Source of the DNA: Haloplanus aerogenes
Lineage (GTDB): Archaea > Halobacteriota > Halobacteria > Halobacteriales > Haloferacaceae
DNA: 64,000 nucleotides
Direction of reading: 5' to 3'
Assembly: GCF_003856835.1 (NCBI RefSeq)
Contig: NZ_CP034145.1
Span: 1,178,001 to 1,242,000, forward strand
Below, in pieces: positions 44,264 through 53,843 of the stretch (the first letter of the stretch is position 1; every line of letters starts with the position of its first letter). The translations under genes and the position numbers were made by a program. The notes under the pieces were generated by a model. The model ran no database searches, had not been told where the DNA came from, and worked only from the letters and a program-made list of their open reading frames with translations.

Positions 44264-44740
44264 CTACGCGCTGGCGTCAGCCGCCGCCTCGCGCACCGCG
44301 TCGTAGTCCGGTTCCTGTTTCGGGTTGTCCGCGATCCAGCGGTAGGTGATACGCCCGTCGCCGTCGACGACGAACACGGCGCGTTTGGCGACGCGAATCT
44401 CCCGTGGTTCCCACGACTCGCCGACGCCGTAGGCGTCGATCAGGTCCCGTCGCTCGTCGCTGATGAGTCCGAAGTTCAAGTCGTTCTGCCGACGGAACTC
44501 GTTGAGCGTGTAGGGGAGGTCGACGCTGACGCCGTACACTGTCCCGCCGACGTCCTCGAACCGCGACAGGCGGTCGCGGAACGTACACATCTCGGTCGTG
44601 CAGGTGTTGGTGAACGCCGCCGGGAAGAACGCGAGGACGATGGGCGCCTCGTCGAGGTGGTCCGACAGCGTGAACGCTTCGACGTCGCCGTTCGCGAGCG
44701 GAGCGGTGAAGTCGGGTGCCTCGTCGCCGATGTCGACCAT
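44264..44740 (-). CDS. Peroxiredoxin, PrxQ/BCP-like
   Basis: A 158-residue thiol peroxidase. The catalytic segment FTNTCTTEMCTFRD has peroxidatic Cys47 and Cys52 spaced as in PrxQ/BCP enzymes, and the N-terminus GDEAPDFTAPLANGD is typical. It reduces hydrogen peroxide and organic peroxides in the cytoplasm. ATG 44740 is used. It is divergent from tatA. Confidence 0.92.
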   Translation of the reverse strand: MVDIGDEAPDFTAPLANGDVEAFTLSDHLDEAPIVLAFFPAAFTNTCTTEMCTFRDRLSRFEDVGGTVYGVSVDLPYTLNEFRRQNDLNFGLISDERRDLIDAYGVGESWEPREIRVAKRAVFVVDGDGRITYRWIADNPKQEPDYDAVREAAADASA

Positions 44741-44849
44741 ATCCGTCGTTCGGCCGACCGCGGTATACGCTTGTGGGTTCCGGTCGATCCGTCGACGGGT
44801 GTGGCTGGACGGGCCGTCGCCCCGACCAGTGGTCGCGAACAGCAAAAAG

Positions 44850-44858
44850 CCTATAATT
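44850..44858 (+). promoter_or_regulatory. TATA box for tatA
   Basis: CCTATAATT lies about 30 bp upstream of the tatA ATG. The leader before the start holds GGGAGGT, a good Shine-Dalgarno for an archaeal gene with a short leader. Confidence 0.6.
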
Positions 44859-44883
44859 GCGAACAGGCTAGCGGGAGGTAGTG

Positions 44884-45168
44884 ATGCAAAACGCAATCGT
44901 GCCACTGTTCCCCGGGCTGCCCGGCGGGCCGGAGTTGCTCATCGTGCTCTTCGTCCTCGTCCTGCTGTTCGGGGCGAACAAGATCCCCAAGCTGGCTCGC
45001 TCGACCGGCCAGGCCATGGGTGAGTTCAAACGCGGCCGCGAGGAAATCGAGGAGGAACTGAAGGAGGGTGCCGAGGAGTCGGGTTCGAGCACGGAGACGG
45101 CCGAGACGTCGACGAGCGAGACATCGACCACCGAGACGTCGACGACCGAACCCGAGAAATCGAGCTGA
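44884..45168 (+). CDS. tatA: Sec-independent translocase subunit TatA
   Basis: A 94-residue membrane protein. A short N-terminal segment precedes one transmembrane helix (ELLIVLFVLVLLFGANKIP), then the amphipathic helix with KLARSTGQAMGEFKRGREEIEEEL, then a Thr/Ser/Glu-rich tail with repeated TSTTE. It forms the Tat pore for folded proteins, the main export route in haloarchaea. A GTG directly before the ATG is an alternative start. No tatC is adjacent. Confidence 0.92.
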   Translation: MQNAIVPLFPGLPGGPELLIVLFVLVLLFGANKIPKLARSTGQAMGEFKRGREEIEEELKEGAEESGSSTETAETSTSETSTTETSTTEPEKSS

Positions 45169-45372
45169 ACGCGGCCGCTCCGCCGGCCGATCCTCTCTCC
45201 TCCCGCTTTTCCCCCCGGCGAGCGACAGCGACGCTCGCTCACCTCCTGTCCCGGTCCCGCACTGCGCTTCACCGGCGCCGTTCGACGACGAGGGTCACGT
45301 CCGTGCTCGCAGGCCGAGAATGACGCGCCGCTGCGGTGGCGTAGGGAGCCAGTAAAACGTGGTGCCGTCAGT

Positions 45373-45930
45373 TCACTGCGGCTCGCAGGGTAGCATATCC
45401 TGCGAGTAGTCCTGATCGCCAACCACAACGGCCGCACAGCCGCCGATGTGGCCGAAGTCGTAGTCACACTTGTACTCGTAGACGCCCGGTTCGGGGAAGT
45501 AGTGGGTCACCGGCTCGCCGCCGAGGTCCTCGTCCATCTCCCAGTCCGAGGCGATTTCCGGGTTCCACGCCTGCCTGCCGCTCTCGGAGGCCGAGGGATA
45601 CATCGACGTGACGCTGTGTGAACTGAGGCTCTCCGTGGTCCACTTGACGACGGTCCCCGGCTCCACCTCCGCGACCATCGGGATGAACGTCTTGTTCTCG
45701 TTGCTGACCGTGAACTCCGGCGCGTCCTCCGGCGGCCCGGAGGGTGTCGGCGTGGCCGTCGCCGTCGGCTCGGGCGTCGCCGTCGGGGTCTCCGTCGCCG
45801 TCTCGGTCGCCGTCGCCTCGCCGCCGTTACCGCCCTCGCTGCCGCCACCACCGGAGCCGCCCGCACAGCCCGCGAGTGTGCCAACGAGTCCAGCAGCGGC
45901 CGCGACAATCTTCCTGCGACTGAATGTCAT
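45373..45930 (-). CDS. Halocyanin-like cupredoxin lipoprotein with unusual copper ligands
   Basis: A 185-residue exported lipoprotein. N-terminal SRRKIVAAAAGLVGTLAGC carries twin arginines and a lipobox with Cys22; then a Thr/Glu/Pro linker and a ~115-residue cupredoxin domain (PEFTVSNENKTFIPMVAEVEPG, SLSSHSVTS). Possible copper ligands are His105, Cys155 and His161. Spacing differs from halocyanin: Cys-x5-His-x3-Cys instead of Cys-x2-His-x4-Met, so the axial Met is replaced by Cys165. Cys182 may pair with Cys165. It probably binds copper or is an inactive variant; electron transfer is inferred. Confidence 0.82.
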   Translation of the reverse strand: MTFSRRKIVAAAAGLVGTLAGCAGGSGGGGSEGGNGGEATATETATETPTATPEPTATATPTPSGPPEDAPEFTVSNENKTFIPMVAEVEPGTVVKWTTESLSSHSVTSMYPSASESGRQAWNPEIASDWEMDEDLGGEPVTHYFPEPGVYEYKCDYDFGHIGGCAAVVVGDQDYSQDMLPCEPQ

Positions 45931-46030
45931 GGTCGGGTGTGAAAGGCGGTTAGCGATACCCCTTCAAAAAACGTTCGAGATTGCCCCGGCACATTCGTCC
46001 AATTATCACCCGTCTAGATCGGCCAACAGA

Positions 46031-46039
46031 ATTTATATT
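46031..46039 (+). promoter_or_regulatory. TATA box for the second pilus-like operon
   Basis: ATTTATATT is centred 27 bp upstream of the pilB-like ATG at 46062, a strong haloarchaeal promoter for a leaderless transcript. Confidence 0.7.
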
Positions 46040-46061
46040 CGTGAACTCCCTGATCCGTGCA

Positions 46062-49049
46062 ATGGCTATCGACGACGCCGAGAGCTCCGATTCCGAGGGG
46101 TTCGACGGCGCGACCGCTCTCGGGCTAGATCACGACGCGGTCGGCCGTTCGGAGCTTCCCGCGTTGCTCGCGGCCGGGGAGGCGGCGGCGACGCGACTCG
46201 ACGCTGCCGTCACGCGAGTGCAGGACGGGGCAACACCCGTCGTCAAGGATCTCTGGACTTGGGAGGACTACAAGGAGGAGTTCTACTACGACGAGAGCGG
46301 CAACCCCCCGACCGACGGCGAGGGGGAGCCGGTTCCCTTCGATCCGAGCGATGCGCTCGGCTTCGACCCCGAGAAGACGGAGAACGTGCTCTCCTTTGCC
46401 GCCGATCTCGGCGCGGAACTCGACGACGTGGTCGACGAGCGAACGGTCGACGTCGACGACGGCCTCGACGAGGACGCCTTCTTTCGGACCGAATTCGGCA
46501 CCACCACAGTCACCAACCGCTACGACCTGGAGAAGACGGTGCCGCTGGAGAAGAAGACCCACTTCGAGGAGATCGACCGCTACTGGGTGAACAAACCCTA
46601 CGCCTACGTCGTCATCTTCCAGTCCCGGAAGGAAAACGAGAAGAAATACTACGTCGTCCAGCCCCACACGACACCCATCGAGGACGACCTGCTCGAATTT
46701 CTGCGGGCCAAACTCCAGAACGCGATCAAGTACGCGGACGTGGAGGTGGCGGGCGGCCTCGACGAGCGCGAGCGAGTGATCCAAGACGAGACGTACGCCC
46801 TGCTCGACCGGTACGACCTCTACTCGGAGACTTCCGGAAGCGGGTTGCTCGACACCATCGCCAGCAGCGTCGGCGTCGAGGACGCCGATGGGACCGTCGG
46901 ACGCCTCCTCTCCCGACTCGGCTGGCGGCCAGCACCGGATTTCGACGAGGATCTGTCCGGGCTCAGCGTCCGTCCAGAACCCATCTTGGTCGAGGAAGAC
47001 GCCGACCATCTGTCGGAGTACCAGGTCGAGAAGCTGCTCTACTACCTCAAACGCGACTTCATCGGCTACGAGCGCATCGACGGCATCAAACACGACATCA
47101 ACGTCGAGGACATCTCGTGTGACGGCTACCACTCGCCCGTCTTCGTCTACCACAGCGACCACGAGCAGATCATCTCCAACATCTACCACGGCGACGATGA
47201 ACTCGACGACTTCGTCGTCAAACTCGCCCAGCGGTCGGGGAAAGGCATCAGCAAGCGCCGACCGCAGGTCGACGCCACCCTCCCGGACGGGTCCCGCGCG
47301 CAACTCACGCTCGGCAAGGAGGTGTCCGACCACGGCACCAACTACACCATCCGTCAGTTCAAGGACGTGCCGTTCACGCCCGTCGACCTCATCAACTGGA
47401 AGACGTTCTCGCTGGAGGAGATGGCGTACCTGTGGCTCGCCATCGAGAACAACAAGTCGCTGATCTTCGCCGGCGGGACGGCCTCCGGGAAGACGACCAG
47501 CCTGAACGCCGTCTCCCTCTTCATCCCCTCGAACTCCAAGATCGTCTCCATCGAGGACACCCGCGAGGTCGAACTCCCCCAGCGCAACTGGGTGGCCTCC
47601 GTCACCCGGCCCTCGTTCTCCGACGACGAACAGGGCGAGGTCGACGAGTTCGACCTGCTGGAGGCCGCACTCCGCCAACGGCCGGAGTACATCGTCATGG
47701 GTGAGATCCGTGGCGAGGAGGGGCGCACCCTCTTTCAGGTCATGTCGACCGGGCACACCACGCTGACGACCTTCCACGCCGACTCCGTGGGCGAGGTGCT
47801 CAAGCGGTTCACGACGGAACCGATCAACGTCTCCAAGACGATGTTCTCGGCGCTCGATCTGGTATCGATTCAGACCCAGACCAGAGTGGGGGGACGGAAG
47901 GTCCGCCGGAACAAGAACCTCACCGAGATCAACTTCTACGACGCGGAGAACGACGAGATCAACGTGCAGGACGTCTACCAGTGGCAGGCGGAGACCGACG
48001 AGTTCCTCCGGATGAGCAACTCCAACACGCTCGAAGAGATCCGGTTCGACCGCGGGTGGACCCGCCAGACGCTGGAGGAGGAACTGTTCAAGCGGGAGGT
48101 CGTCCTCGCCTACCTCATCGAGAACGGCCTCAACACCTACACGCAGGTCGCCGCGACGGTGCAGGCGTTCATCAACGACGAGGAGACGATCCTCGCGCTG
48201 ATGGCCAACGATCAGCTCGAACGCAGTCTGGAGGACCTCCGCGAGATGGAGTCGGTCCTGATCGACATCGACCCGGAGAAGGAGGCGATGGTGCCCCGCC
48301 CCGATCCGAACGAGGAGGGGCTAGAGCTGTGTGCAGACCTCCTCGACCGGGCGGAGACGGAACTGTTCGAGGAGTACCGCGGGGAGTCGGTCCCGGGTAT
48401 CGACACGGCGCTCATGGACATCGACCCGGCCGCGGACGTGACTCCCGAGGCTGGGGACGCGATGGCCGACGCCGGAATCGATGCCACGGTCGACGTGCCG
48501 TCCGCGACGGACGACGATGTCGACCGCGACGCGACCGGTGAAGCGGTCGATCTCGACGACGGCTCGTTGTTCGCCGACGATGCCGACGACGACACCGACG
48601 ACGGCTCCCCGGTCGCGGACACCGACGACGAGTTCGGTATCACCTTCGACGACGGGCCGTCGGACGCGGCGACTGATCCGGGTGCGGGCGACTGGGGGGC
48701 GCCGGACGACGCCACGTCGGGCGAGTCGGCAGGTGAGGCGGATGCGGACGCCGACGCAGGATTCGATGTGGCCGACACCGACGCAGGATTCGATGCCGAC
48801 CCGAACGCGGATGGAGACGACGGCGCGGATGGCGATTCCGACACCGAATCCTCTCCCGTCCCGGACGCGGGTGCCGACGCGTCGGAGACGGACGACATCG
48901 AGGCCAACGCGGCCGAGACGGACACGGACGACACGGACGACACGGACGACGCCGAGACGGACACCGACGACGCGGACGACACCGAAGCCGACATGGACGA
49001 GTGGGGGTTCGGTGACGTGACCGACGCGAACGCGGACGAGGAGGACTAA
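46062..49049 (+). CDS. Type IV pilus assembly ATPase (PilB-like) with long acidic tail
   Basis: A 995-residue secretion ATPase. The catalytic part ends near residue ~770. It contains the Walker A FAGGTASGKTTSLNAV, the Asp box SIEDTREVELPQ, Walker B YIVMGEIRGEEGRTLF and the His box TGHTTLTTFHADSVGEV. The last ~200 residues are a low-complexity tail of Asp/Ala/Thr repeats (TDDTDD, ADADAG). The ATG at 46062 is preferred over 45981 because of the TATA box. The stop overlaps the PilC-like start by 1 bp (TAATG). It drives assembly of pilin-like proteins encoded downstream. Confidence 0.92.
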   Translation: MAIDDAESSDSEGFDGATALGLDHDAVGRSELPALLAAGEAAATRLDAAVTRVQDGATPVVKDLWTWEDYKEEFYYDESGNPPTDGEGEPVPFDPSDALGFDPEKTENVLSFAADLGAELDDVVDERTVDVDDGLDEDAFFRTEFGTTTVTNRYDLEKTVPLEKKTHFEEIDRYWVNKPYAYVVIFQSRKENEKKYYVVQPHTTPIEDDLLEFLRAKLQNAIKYADVEVAGGLDERERVIQDETYALLDRYDLYSETSGSGLLDTIASSVGVEDADGTVGRLLSRLGWRPAPDFDEDLSGLSVRPEPILVEEDADHLSEYQVEKLLYYLKRDFIGYERIDGIKHDINVEDISCDGYHSPVFVYHSDHEQIISNIYHGDDELDDFVVKLAQRSGKGISKRRPQVDATLPDGSRAQLTLGKEVSDHGTNYTIRQFKDVPFTPVDLINWKTFSLEEMAYLWLAIENNKSLIFAGGTASGKTTSLNAVSLFIPSNSKIVSIEDTREVELPQRNWVASVTRPSFSDDEQGEVDEFDLLEAALRQRPEYIVMGEIRGEEGRTLFQVMSTGHTTLTTFHADSVGEVLKRFTTEPINVSKTMFSALDLVSIQTQTRVGGRKVRRNKNLTEINFYDAENDEINVQDVYQWQAETDEFLRMSNSNTLEEIRFDRGWTRQTLEEELFKREVVLAYLIENGLNTYTQVAATVQAFINDEETILALMANDQLERSLEDLREMESVLIDIDPEKEAMVPRPDPNEEGLELCADLLDRAETELFEEYRGESVPGIDTALMDIDPAADVTPEAGDAMADAGIDATVDVPSATDDDVDRDATGEAVDLDDGSLFADDADDDTDDGSPVADTDDEFGITFDDGPSDAATDPGAGDWGAPDDATSGESAGEADADADAGFDVADTDAGFDADPNADGDDGADGDSDTESSPVPDAGADASETDDIEANAAETDTDDTDDTDDAETDTDDADDTEADMDEWGFGDVTDANADEED

Positions 49050-51073
49050 TGAGTCTGGACACGGGGAGTGGGCTGGATCGGAGCGTCGACAGCCTCGGCG
49101 ACCTGTTCTACCCGCTCTACCAGTGGCTCTTCGACGACGACGGCGACTTCGTGAGCGACGTGGAGACGAAACTGGTGCAGGCCCGGATGGCGACGACGGT
49201 CGAACTCTACCTCTCCCGAGCGCTCGCCGTCGGCGTCCTCCTCGGCGGCGTGCTGTGGGCGCTCGGGACGTTCGTCGGCTACAGCCTCTTCGCGTTCGGC
49301 ATCGTCTCGCCGGATCTGTTCGAGACGGGTGCGCGGATTCCCAACGAGACGGTCGTCGCCATCATTGAGGCGATCAAGATCCCCGCCGCCATCGCCATCA
49401 TCGGCCTCGTCATGGGGTCGTTCGGGCTGGTCACCGGGTTCGGGACGCTCGTCGCCATCCCGTACTCGCGGGCGTCGTCGCGGGAGCGCGAGATCAACAT
49501 GTTGCTCTCGGACTCCATCTCGTTCATGTACGCCCTGTCGGTCGGGGGGCTGAACCAGCTAGAGATTCTGGAGGCGATGGCGCGAGCCGAGGACACGTAC
49601 GGCGAGGTGGCCCGCGAGTTCCAGAGTATCGTTCAGGAGACGGAATACTTCGGCACCGACTACCGGAACGCCATCCAGGAACAGGCCATCGAGACGCCGA
49701 GTGACGACCTCTCGCAGTTCCTGACGGACATGCTCTCCATCGTCAACTCCGGCGGGAACATGCAGGCGTTCCTCTCGGACAAGAAGGACAAGCACATGCG
49801 GACGGCCAAACAGCAACAGGAGGTCACGCTTGACACGCTCGAACTGTTCGGCGAGATGTACATGACGCTCTCGCTCTTTCCCCTCCTGCTCATCATCATC
49901 CTCGTCATCATGAGCATGCTGGGCGAGGCGCAGACGATCATGCTCTACGCGACGGTGTACGCCCTCATCCCCCTGACCGGCGTGATGTTCATGGTGCTGG
50001 TGTCGACGGTGAAGCGGGACGAACCGGGCGACGGTTACCTCGACCCCGGTGGCGGCGACAGGGTGTCGCACACGGCCAACGAGGGTATGTTCCACCTCGG
50101 ATTGATCGAGCATTACGTCGGCGAGTTCGGCATCTTCGACCGCATCAAGTCCCGCGAGGGAACCTTCCAGACCAAACAGCTCCTCCGGAATCCGCATCAC
50201 TTCTTCCGGGACCACCCGGTGTTCACGCTGGCGCTAACCGCGCCGGCGGCACTGGTGCTGGTCGGCTTCGCGGCGGTCAGCGGCGCGGCGCCGACGACGT
50301 GGGGCGGCATGGTGCAGGCTCCCGTCTGGGGCACGTTCGTGTGGGTGTACGTTCCGCTCTACCTGGTTCTCATCCCCCTCGGGGTTTTCCACGAGTGGAA
50401 CGTCCGCTCGCGCGCGGCGATCACCGGCAAGTTGTCCGACAACCTCCGGAAACTGTCGAGCGCGAACGACACGGGCCAGACCCTCCTGGAGTCGGTCAAC
50501 ACCGTCGCCGAAACCTCCTCGGGCAAACTGGCCGACGAGTTCGACGTGATTTACGCGAAGGTGAACTACGGGATGAGTCTGCGGGAGGCGCTCGTCGAGT
50601 TCAACAACAAATATCACATCCCGCGGCTGGCGCGGACGGTCAAACTCATCAGCAAGGCCCAGGAGGCGTCGAGTCAGATCACGCAGGTGCTGACCACCGC
50701 GGCGCAGGCCAGCGAGAATCAGGACGACATCGAACGAGAGCGGCGATCACGCACCCGGATGCAGGTGGCGATCATCCTGATGACGTATCTCACGCTGCTC
50801 GGCGTGATGGCCATCCTGAAGACGCAGTTCCTCGACGTGATGGCGGGGCTCACTCAGCAGGCCAGTAGCGGCGGGGGCAGCGGTTCCTCACAGTTCGGCG
50901 GTGGCATCGACACGCAACTCCTCTCACTGCTGTTCTTCCACGCAGTGACGCTACAAGCGATCCTGTCGGGGATCATCAGCGGCTACATCCGGACAGCCAA
51001 GCTGATGGCCGGGGTCAAGTTCGTGGTGATTCTCCAGACCATCGCGCTCGCCGTGTGGCTGGTGGTTGGATGA
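49049..51073 (+). CDS. Type IV pilus platform protein (PilC/GspF-like)
   Basis: A 674-residue polytopic protein, the membrane platform for pilin polymerisation. It shows two GspF-type domains (about residues 145-260 and 450-590), each with a helical bundle motif such as NMLLSDSISFMYALSVGGLNQLE and TGKLSDNLRKLSSANDTGQTLLESV. Hydrophobic helices lie before and after each. It couples with the ATPase directly upstream (1-bp overlap) and its stop overlaps the next start by 4 bp. Confidence 0.9.
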   Translation: MSLDTGSGLDRSVDSLGDLFYPLYQWLFDDDGDFVSDVETKLVQARMATTVELYLSRALAVGVLLGGVLWALGTFVGYSLFAFGIVSPDLFETGARIPNETVVAIIEAIKIPAAIAIIGLVMGSFGLVTGFGTLVAIPYSRASSREREINMLLSDSISFMYALSVGGLNQLEILEAMARAEDTYGEVAREFQSIVQETEYFGTDYRNAIQEQAIETPSDDLSQFLTDMLSIVNSGGNMQAFLSDKKDKHMRTAKQQQEVTLDTLELFGEMYMTLSLFPLLLIIILVIMSMLGEAQTIMLYATVYALIPLTGVMFMVLVSTVKRDEPGDGYLDPGGGDRVSHTANEGMFHLGLIEHYVGEFGIFDRIKSREGTFQTKQLLRNPHHFFRDHPVFTLALTAPAALVLVGFAAVSGAAPTTWGGMVQAPVWGTFVWVYVPLYLVLIPLGVFHEWNVRSRAAITGKLSDNLRKLSSANDTGQTLLESVNTVAETSSGKLADEFDVIYAKVNYGMSLREALVEFNNKYHIPRLARTVKLISKAQEASSQITQVLTTAAQASENQDDIERERRSRTRMQVAIILMTYLTLLGVMAILKTQFLDVMAGLTQQASSGGGSGSSQFGGGIDTQLLSLLFFHAVTLQAILSGIISGYIRTAKLMAGVKFVVILQTIALAVWLVVG

Positions 51074-51603
51074 CCGATCGCGCCCAGACCACCATCGACT
51101 TCGCCATCGGGACGAGCGTCTTCCTCATCACGGTCGCCTTCGTCGTGGCGTTCGTCCCCGGCATCTTCCAGCCGTTTGCCGAGGGTCCACAGGAGGAACT
51201 CGCCGGTATCGACCGGATCGCGGACACGCTCGTCTACGACCTCCTCGGCGACGGGGACGACGGTGCGACGCTCGACCGGCAGTGTACGATCGCCTTCTTC
51301 GACGGTGACTCGTCAGATACGGGCTGTAACTTCGACGACAGCGAGTCGTTCGCGACACAGGTCGGTTTATCCGCGGGCCACCACGCGAACGTGACCCTCG
51401 TCGCTGGCGACCCCGACGGTGGCGAGCCGAACGCCGTCTGCTCCGACGGGACGCGCATCACGGTGAGCGACACCGACACGTGTCCGAGCGGGTTCGCGCT
51501 CGACGCAGGTGAACCGCTCCCCGACGACGGTGCGTCGGTGATCGGACGGCGGGTCGTCTACGTCGACGGGACGACGGCGACCGTGATCGTCAGGATGTGG
51601 TAA
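51070..51603 (+). CDS. Pilin-like protein (DUF7287-like)
   Basis: A 177-residue protein. MTDRAQTTIDFAIGTSVFLI begins with an Arg-Ala junction and then a hydrophobic helix, like class III signal peptides processed by PibD. The exported part has four cysteines (RQCTIAF, TGCNF, AVCSDG, TCPSG) that could form two disulfides. From memory DUF7287. ATG 51070 overlaps the PilC-like stop. It is likely a minor pilin or pseudopilin. Confidence 0.78.
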   Translation: MTDRAQTTIDFAIGTSVFLITVAFVVAFVPGIFQPFAEGPQEELAGIDRIADTLVYDLLGDGDDGATLDRQCTIAFFDGDSSDTGCNFDDSESFATQVGLSAGHHANVTLVAGDPDGGEPNAVCSDGTRITVSDTDTCPSGFALDAGEPLPDDGASVIGRRVVYVDGTTATVIVRMW

Positions 51604-51604
51604 C

Positions 51605-52198
51605 GTGCGCGCACAGGCTCACACACTGGAGGCAATCGCCGCGGGTATCGTCGTACTGGCGAGTGTCGTCTTCGCCCTGCAGGTGACGGCAGTCACCCCG
51701 CTGTCGGCGAGTACGGCCAGCCAGCACATCGAAAACCAGCAGCAGTCGTCGGCCGCGGGCGTCCTCGACGCCGCCCGGGAGAACGGCTCGCTCGACACAG
51801 CGGTCCGCTACTGGGACGAGACGAACGGGACGCTTCACGGCTCCTCCGGGGGAGGGTACACGACCGACGCCGAGGTCGAACGGACGACACTCGGCCGGAT
51901 GCTCCTCGACACCTTCGAAGCGCGCGGCGTCGCGTTCAACGTCTACTTCGCTTACACGACGGATACGGGGACGCTCGTCCGCGAGCGCTTCATCTACCGT
52001 GGCGAACCCAGTGACAACGCCGCCACGGCGACGACGGCCGTGGCCCTCTACGACGACGACCCGCTCTACGATGCGGACGGGATGCCGACGGACACGACGG
52101 TCAACGGGTCGAGTTCCTACGACACGCAGATCCCGCCGGACTCCTCGACCGGGCTGTACAACGTCGTCCGGGTGGAGGTGGTAGTATGGCGGATGTGA
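51605..52198 (+). CDS. Pilin-like protein (DUF7288-like)
   Basis: A 197-residue protein starting at GTG 51605, 1 bp after the previous stop. It begins MRAQAHTLEAIAAGIVVLASVV: an Arg-Ala junction, then a hydrophobic helix with Glu at position ~9, as in type IV pilins. The exported domain is Ser/Thr-rich. From memory DUF7288. Pseudopilin or minor pilin role is inferred from order and N-terminus. Confidence 0.76.
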   Translation: MRAQAHTLEAIAAGIVVLASVVFALQVTAVTPLSASTASQHIENQQQSSAAGVLDAARENGSLDTAVRYWDETNGTLHGSSGGGYTTDAEVERTTLGRMLLDTFEARGVAFNVYFAYTTDTGTLVRERFIYRGEPSDNAATATTAVALYDDDPLYDADGMPTDTTVNGSSSYDTQIPPDSSTGLYNVVRVEVVVWRM

Positions 52199-53388
52199 GT
52201 GACCGCAGTCGTGCCCAGTTGCTCCTCGTGGGTGCGCTCGCGCTCGCCGTGGTCTTTCTCTCCCTGAGTCTCCTCCTCAACTCCGTCATCTACACGGAGA
52301 ATCTGGCGACGCGACAGACACACGCGGACACGGAGAAGGCCACGACCTTCCGGACCGCCGTCGTCGACGGCCTCGGCGGGGCTATCGGCCACGCCAATCG
52401 GCGGAACACGACGAGTTTCGCCGACCGGCGCGACGCGTATCGGGCCGCGGTAGACGACCTGATACCGATACTGGCGAACCACTCCGCGACCGACGGGGTG
52501 GCGGCCGACGTGGACCGCCAGGGGGTTCAGGAGGGTACCCGCCTCGTCGACGACGACGCGACTTCGGGTATCGTCGACCAGGATGGCTCCGGTACGTGGA
52601 CGATGGCGACCGACTCGAAGGTCAGGGCGTTCCGGCTGAACGTCACCAGCGTCTCCGGCGACGTGACGATCACCTTCGACGACGGCACCGCACAGGACGT
52701 GGTCATCGCCGCCGCCGGTCCGTCGGTTCGCGTCGACGGCGAGTCGTGTGCGCTGGAGACGGGCCGCATCGACATCGGCGCCGGGACGGTCGACGGCGAG
52801 TACTGTGCGCCGCTGGCGGACGCTCGGCCGACCGGCAACGTGAACGTCACGGTCGAGAATGGAGGGTCGATCGAAACGACGTACTCGCTGGTCGTGGACC
52901 GCAACCAGGCGGGCTTCCGGACCGCCGTCGACACGGCGAACTATCCCACCCAGTGTACGCCGCCGTCATCGACGTACGCGTCGACTGACGCCGGCGACCC
53001 GTACACGACGCCGGCCGTCTACGCCGCCACGGCGCGGATCAGCGTCGCGACGCAGGACCTCGACTACGGACGGGATGTCCGCGCGGCCCCCGGTGAAGTC
53101 GGTTCGCCGGCGAGCGAACCGACCTTCACGGAGTTCAGCGTCACACAGTCGGGGAACGATTTCGACGTCAACTGGACCAGCACCGACCCGAACGGCGACA
53201 TCGACCACGTCGACGTTCGGATGTACTACGTGACCAACGGCACGCTCTACGGCGACACACTCGGTGCGCCCGCGGACGGGTCGACGACGTTCAAGGACGT
53301 GCCGAGTGGGTACCAGTACTACGTCAACGGGACGGTGGCGGACGACGCCACGTCGACACGGCGCGTGAGCGAGGTGGTGTGTTCGTGA
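52186..53388 (+). CDS. Pilin-like protein (DUF7261-like)
   Basis: A 400-residue protein overlapping the upstream gene by 13 bp. MADVSDRSRAQLLLVGALALAVVF has the Arg-Ala junction and hydrophobic helix of a class III signal. The long exported part ends with a fibronectin-III-like segment (EFSVTQSGNDFDVNWTSTDPNG, then DVRMYYVTNG). From memory DUF7261. It is the largest exported protein of the operon and may be the surface-facing component. A GTG at 52195 is an alternative start. Confidence 0.76.
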   Translation: MADVSDRSRAQLLLVGALALAVVFLSLSLLLNSVIYTENLATRQTHADTEKATTFRTAVVDGLGGAIGHANRRNTTSFADRRDAYRAAVDDLIPILANHSATDGVAADVDRQGVQEGTRLVDDDATSGIVDQDGSGTWTMATDSKVRAFRLNVTSVSGDVTITFDDGTAQDVVIAAAGPSVRVDGESCALETGRIDIGAGTVDGEYCAPLADARPTGNVNVTVENGGSIETTYSLVVDRNQAGFRTAVDTANYPTQCTPPSSTYASTDAGDPYTTPAVYAATARISVATQDLDYGRDVRAAPGEVGSPASEPTFTEFSVTQSGNDFDVNWTSTDPNGDIDHVDVRMYYVTNGTLYGDTLGAPADGSTTFKDVPSGYQYYVNGTVADDATSTRRVSEVVCS

Positions 53389-53843
53389 TCCGTCGTGACC
53401 GCCGGGCCACGTCGACGGCGCTCGGCTACGTCCTGTCGCTCGGCATTTCGGCCATCCTCATCTCCGGGCTGATCGTCGCCGGCGGCGGGTTGATGGAGAG
53501 CCAGCGCGACCAGTCCGCCCGGATCGAACTGCAGGTGATCGGCCAGACCGTCGCCGACGACCTGTCGAGCGCCGCTCGCCTCGCGGACTGTGACTCCTGT
53601 GAGGTTCGCCTGCGCATCGACGTGCCGTCTCGTGTCGCCGGCGAGTCGTACCTGATCCAGGTCGACGAGATAGATGGGTCTCCGCCCGCCTACCGCTACC
53701 GACTCACGCTATCGACCGGTCGGTCGAACGTGGCGGTCGACGTCTCCGTTCGGACGAGCGTGCCGGTCGCGGAGACGAGCGTCGCTGGCGGGACGATGAT
53801 CGTCGACTACGACGCGGGACAGTTGGAGGTGCGGAATGACTGA
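53385..53843 (+). CDS. Pilin-like protein (DUF7266-like)
   Basis: A 152-residue protein. The GTG at 53385 overlaps the upstream stop (GTGA) and is preferred to 53379. IRRDRRATSTALGYVLSLGISAILISGLIV shows a basic junction and hydrophobic helix. The rest is a beta-rich domain containing LADCDSCEVRLRIDV, with a close Cys pair. From memory DUF7266. Pseudopilin-like. Confidence 0.76.
   Translation: MIRRDRRATSTALGYVLSLGISAILISGLIVAGGGLMESQRDQSARIELQVIGQTVADDLSSAARLADCDSCEVRLRIDVPSRVAGESYLIQVDEIDGSPPAYRYRLTLSTGRSNVAVDVSVRTSVPVAETSVAGGTMIVDYDAGQLEVRND

Noticed and set aside
46125-47777. 550-codon minus-strand frame opposite the PilB-like gene
   Set aside because: Antisense shadow of a confident ATPase gene; no start context or domain.
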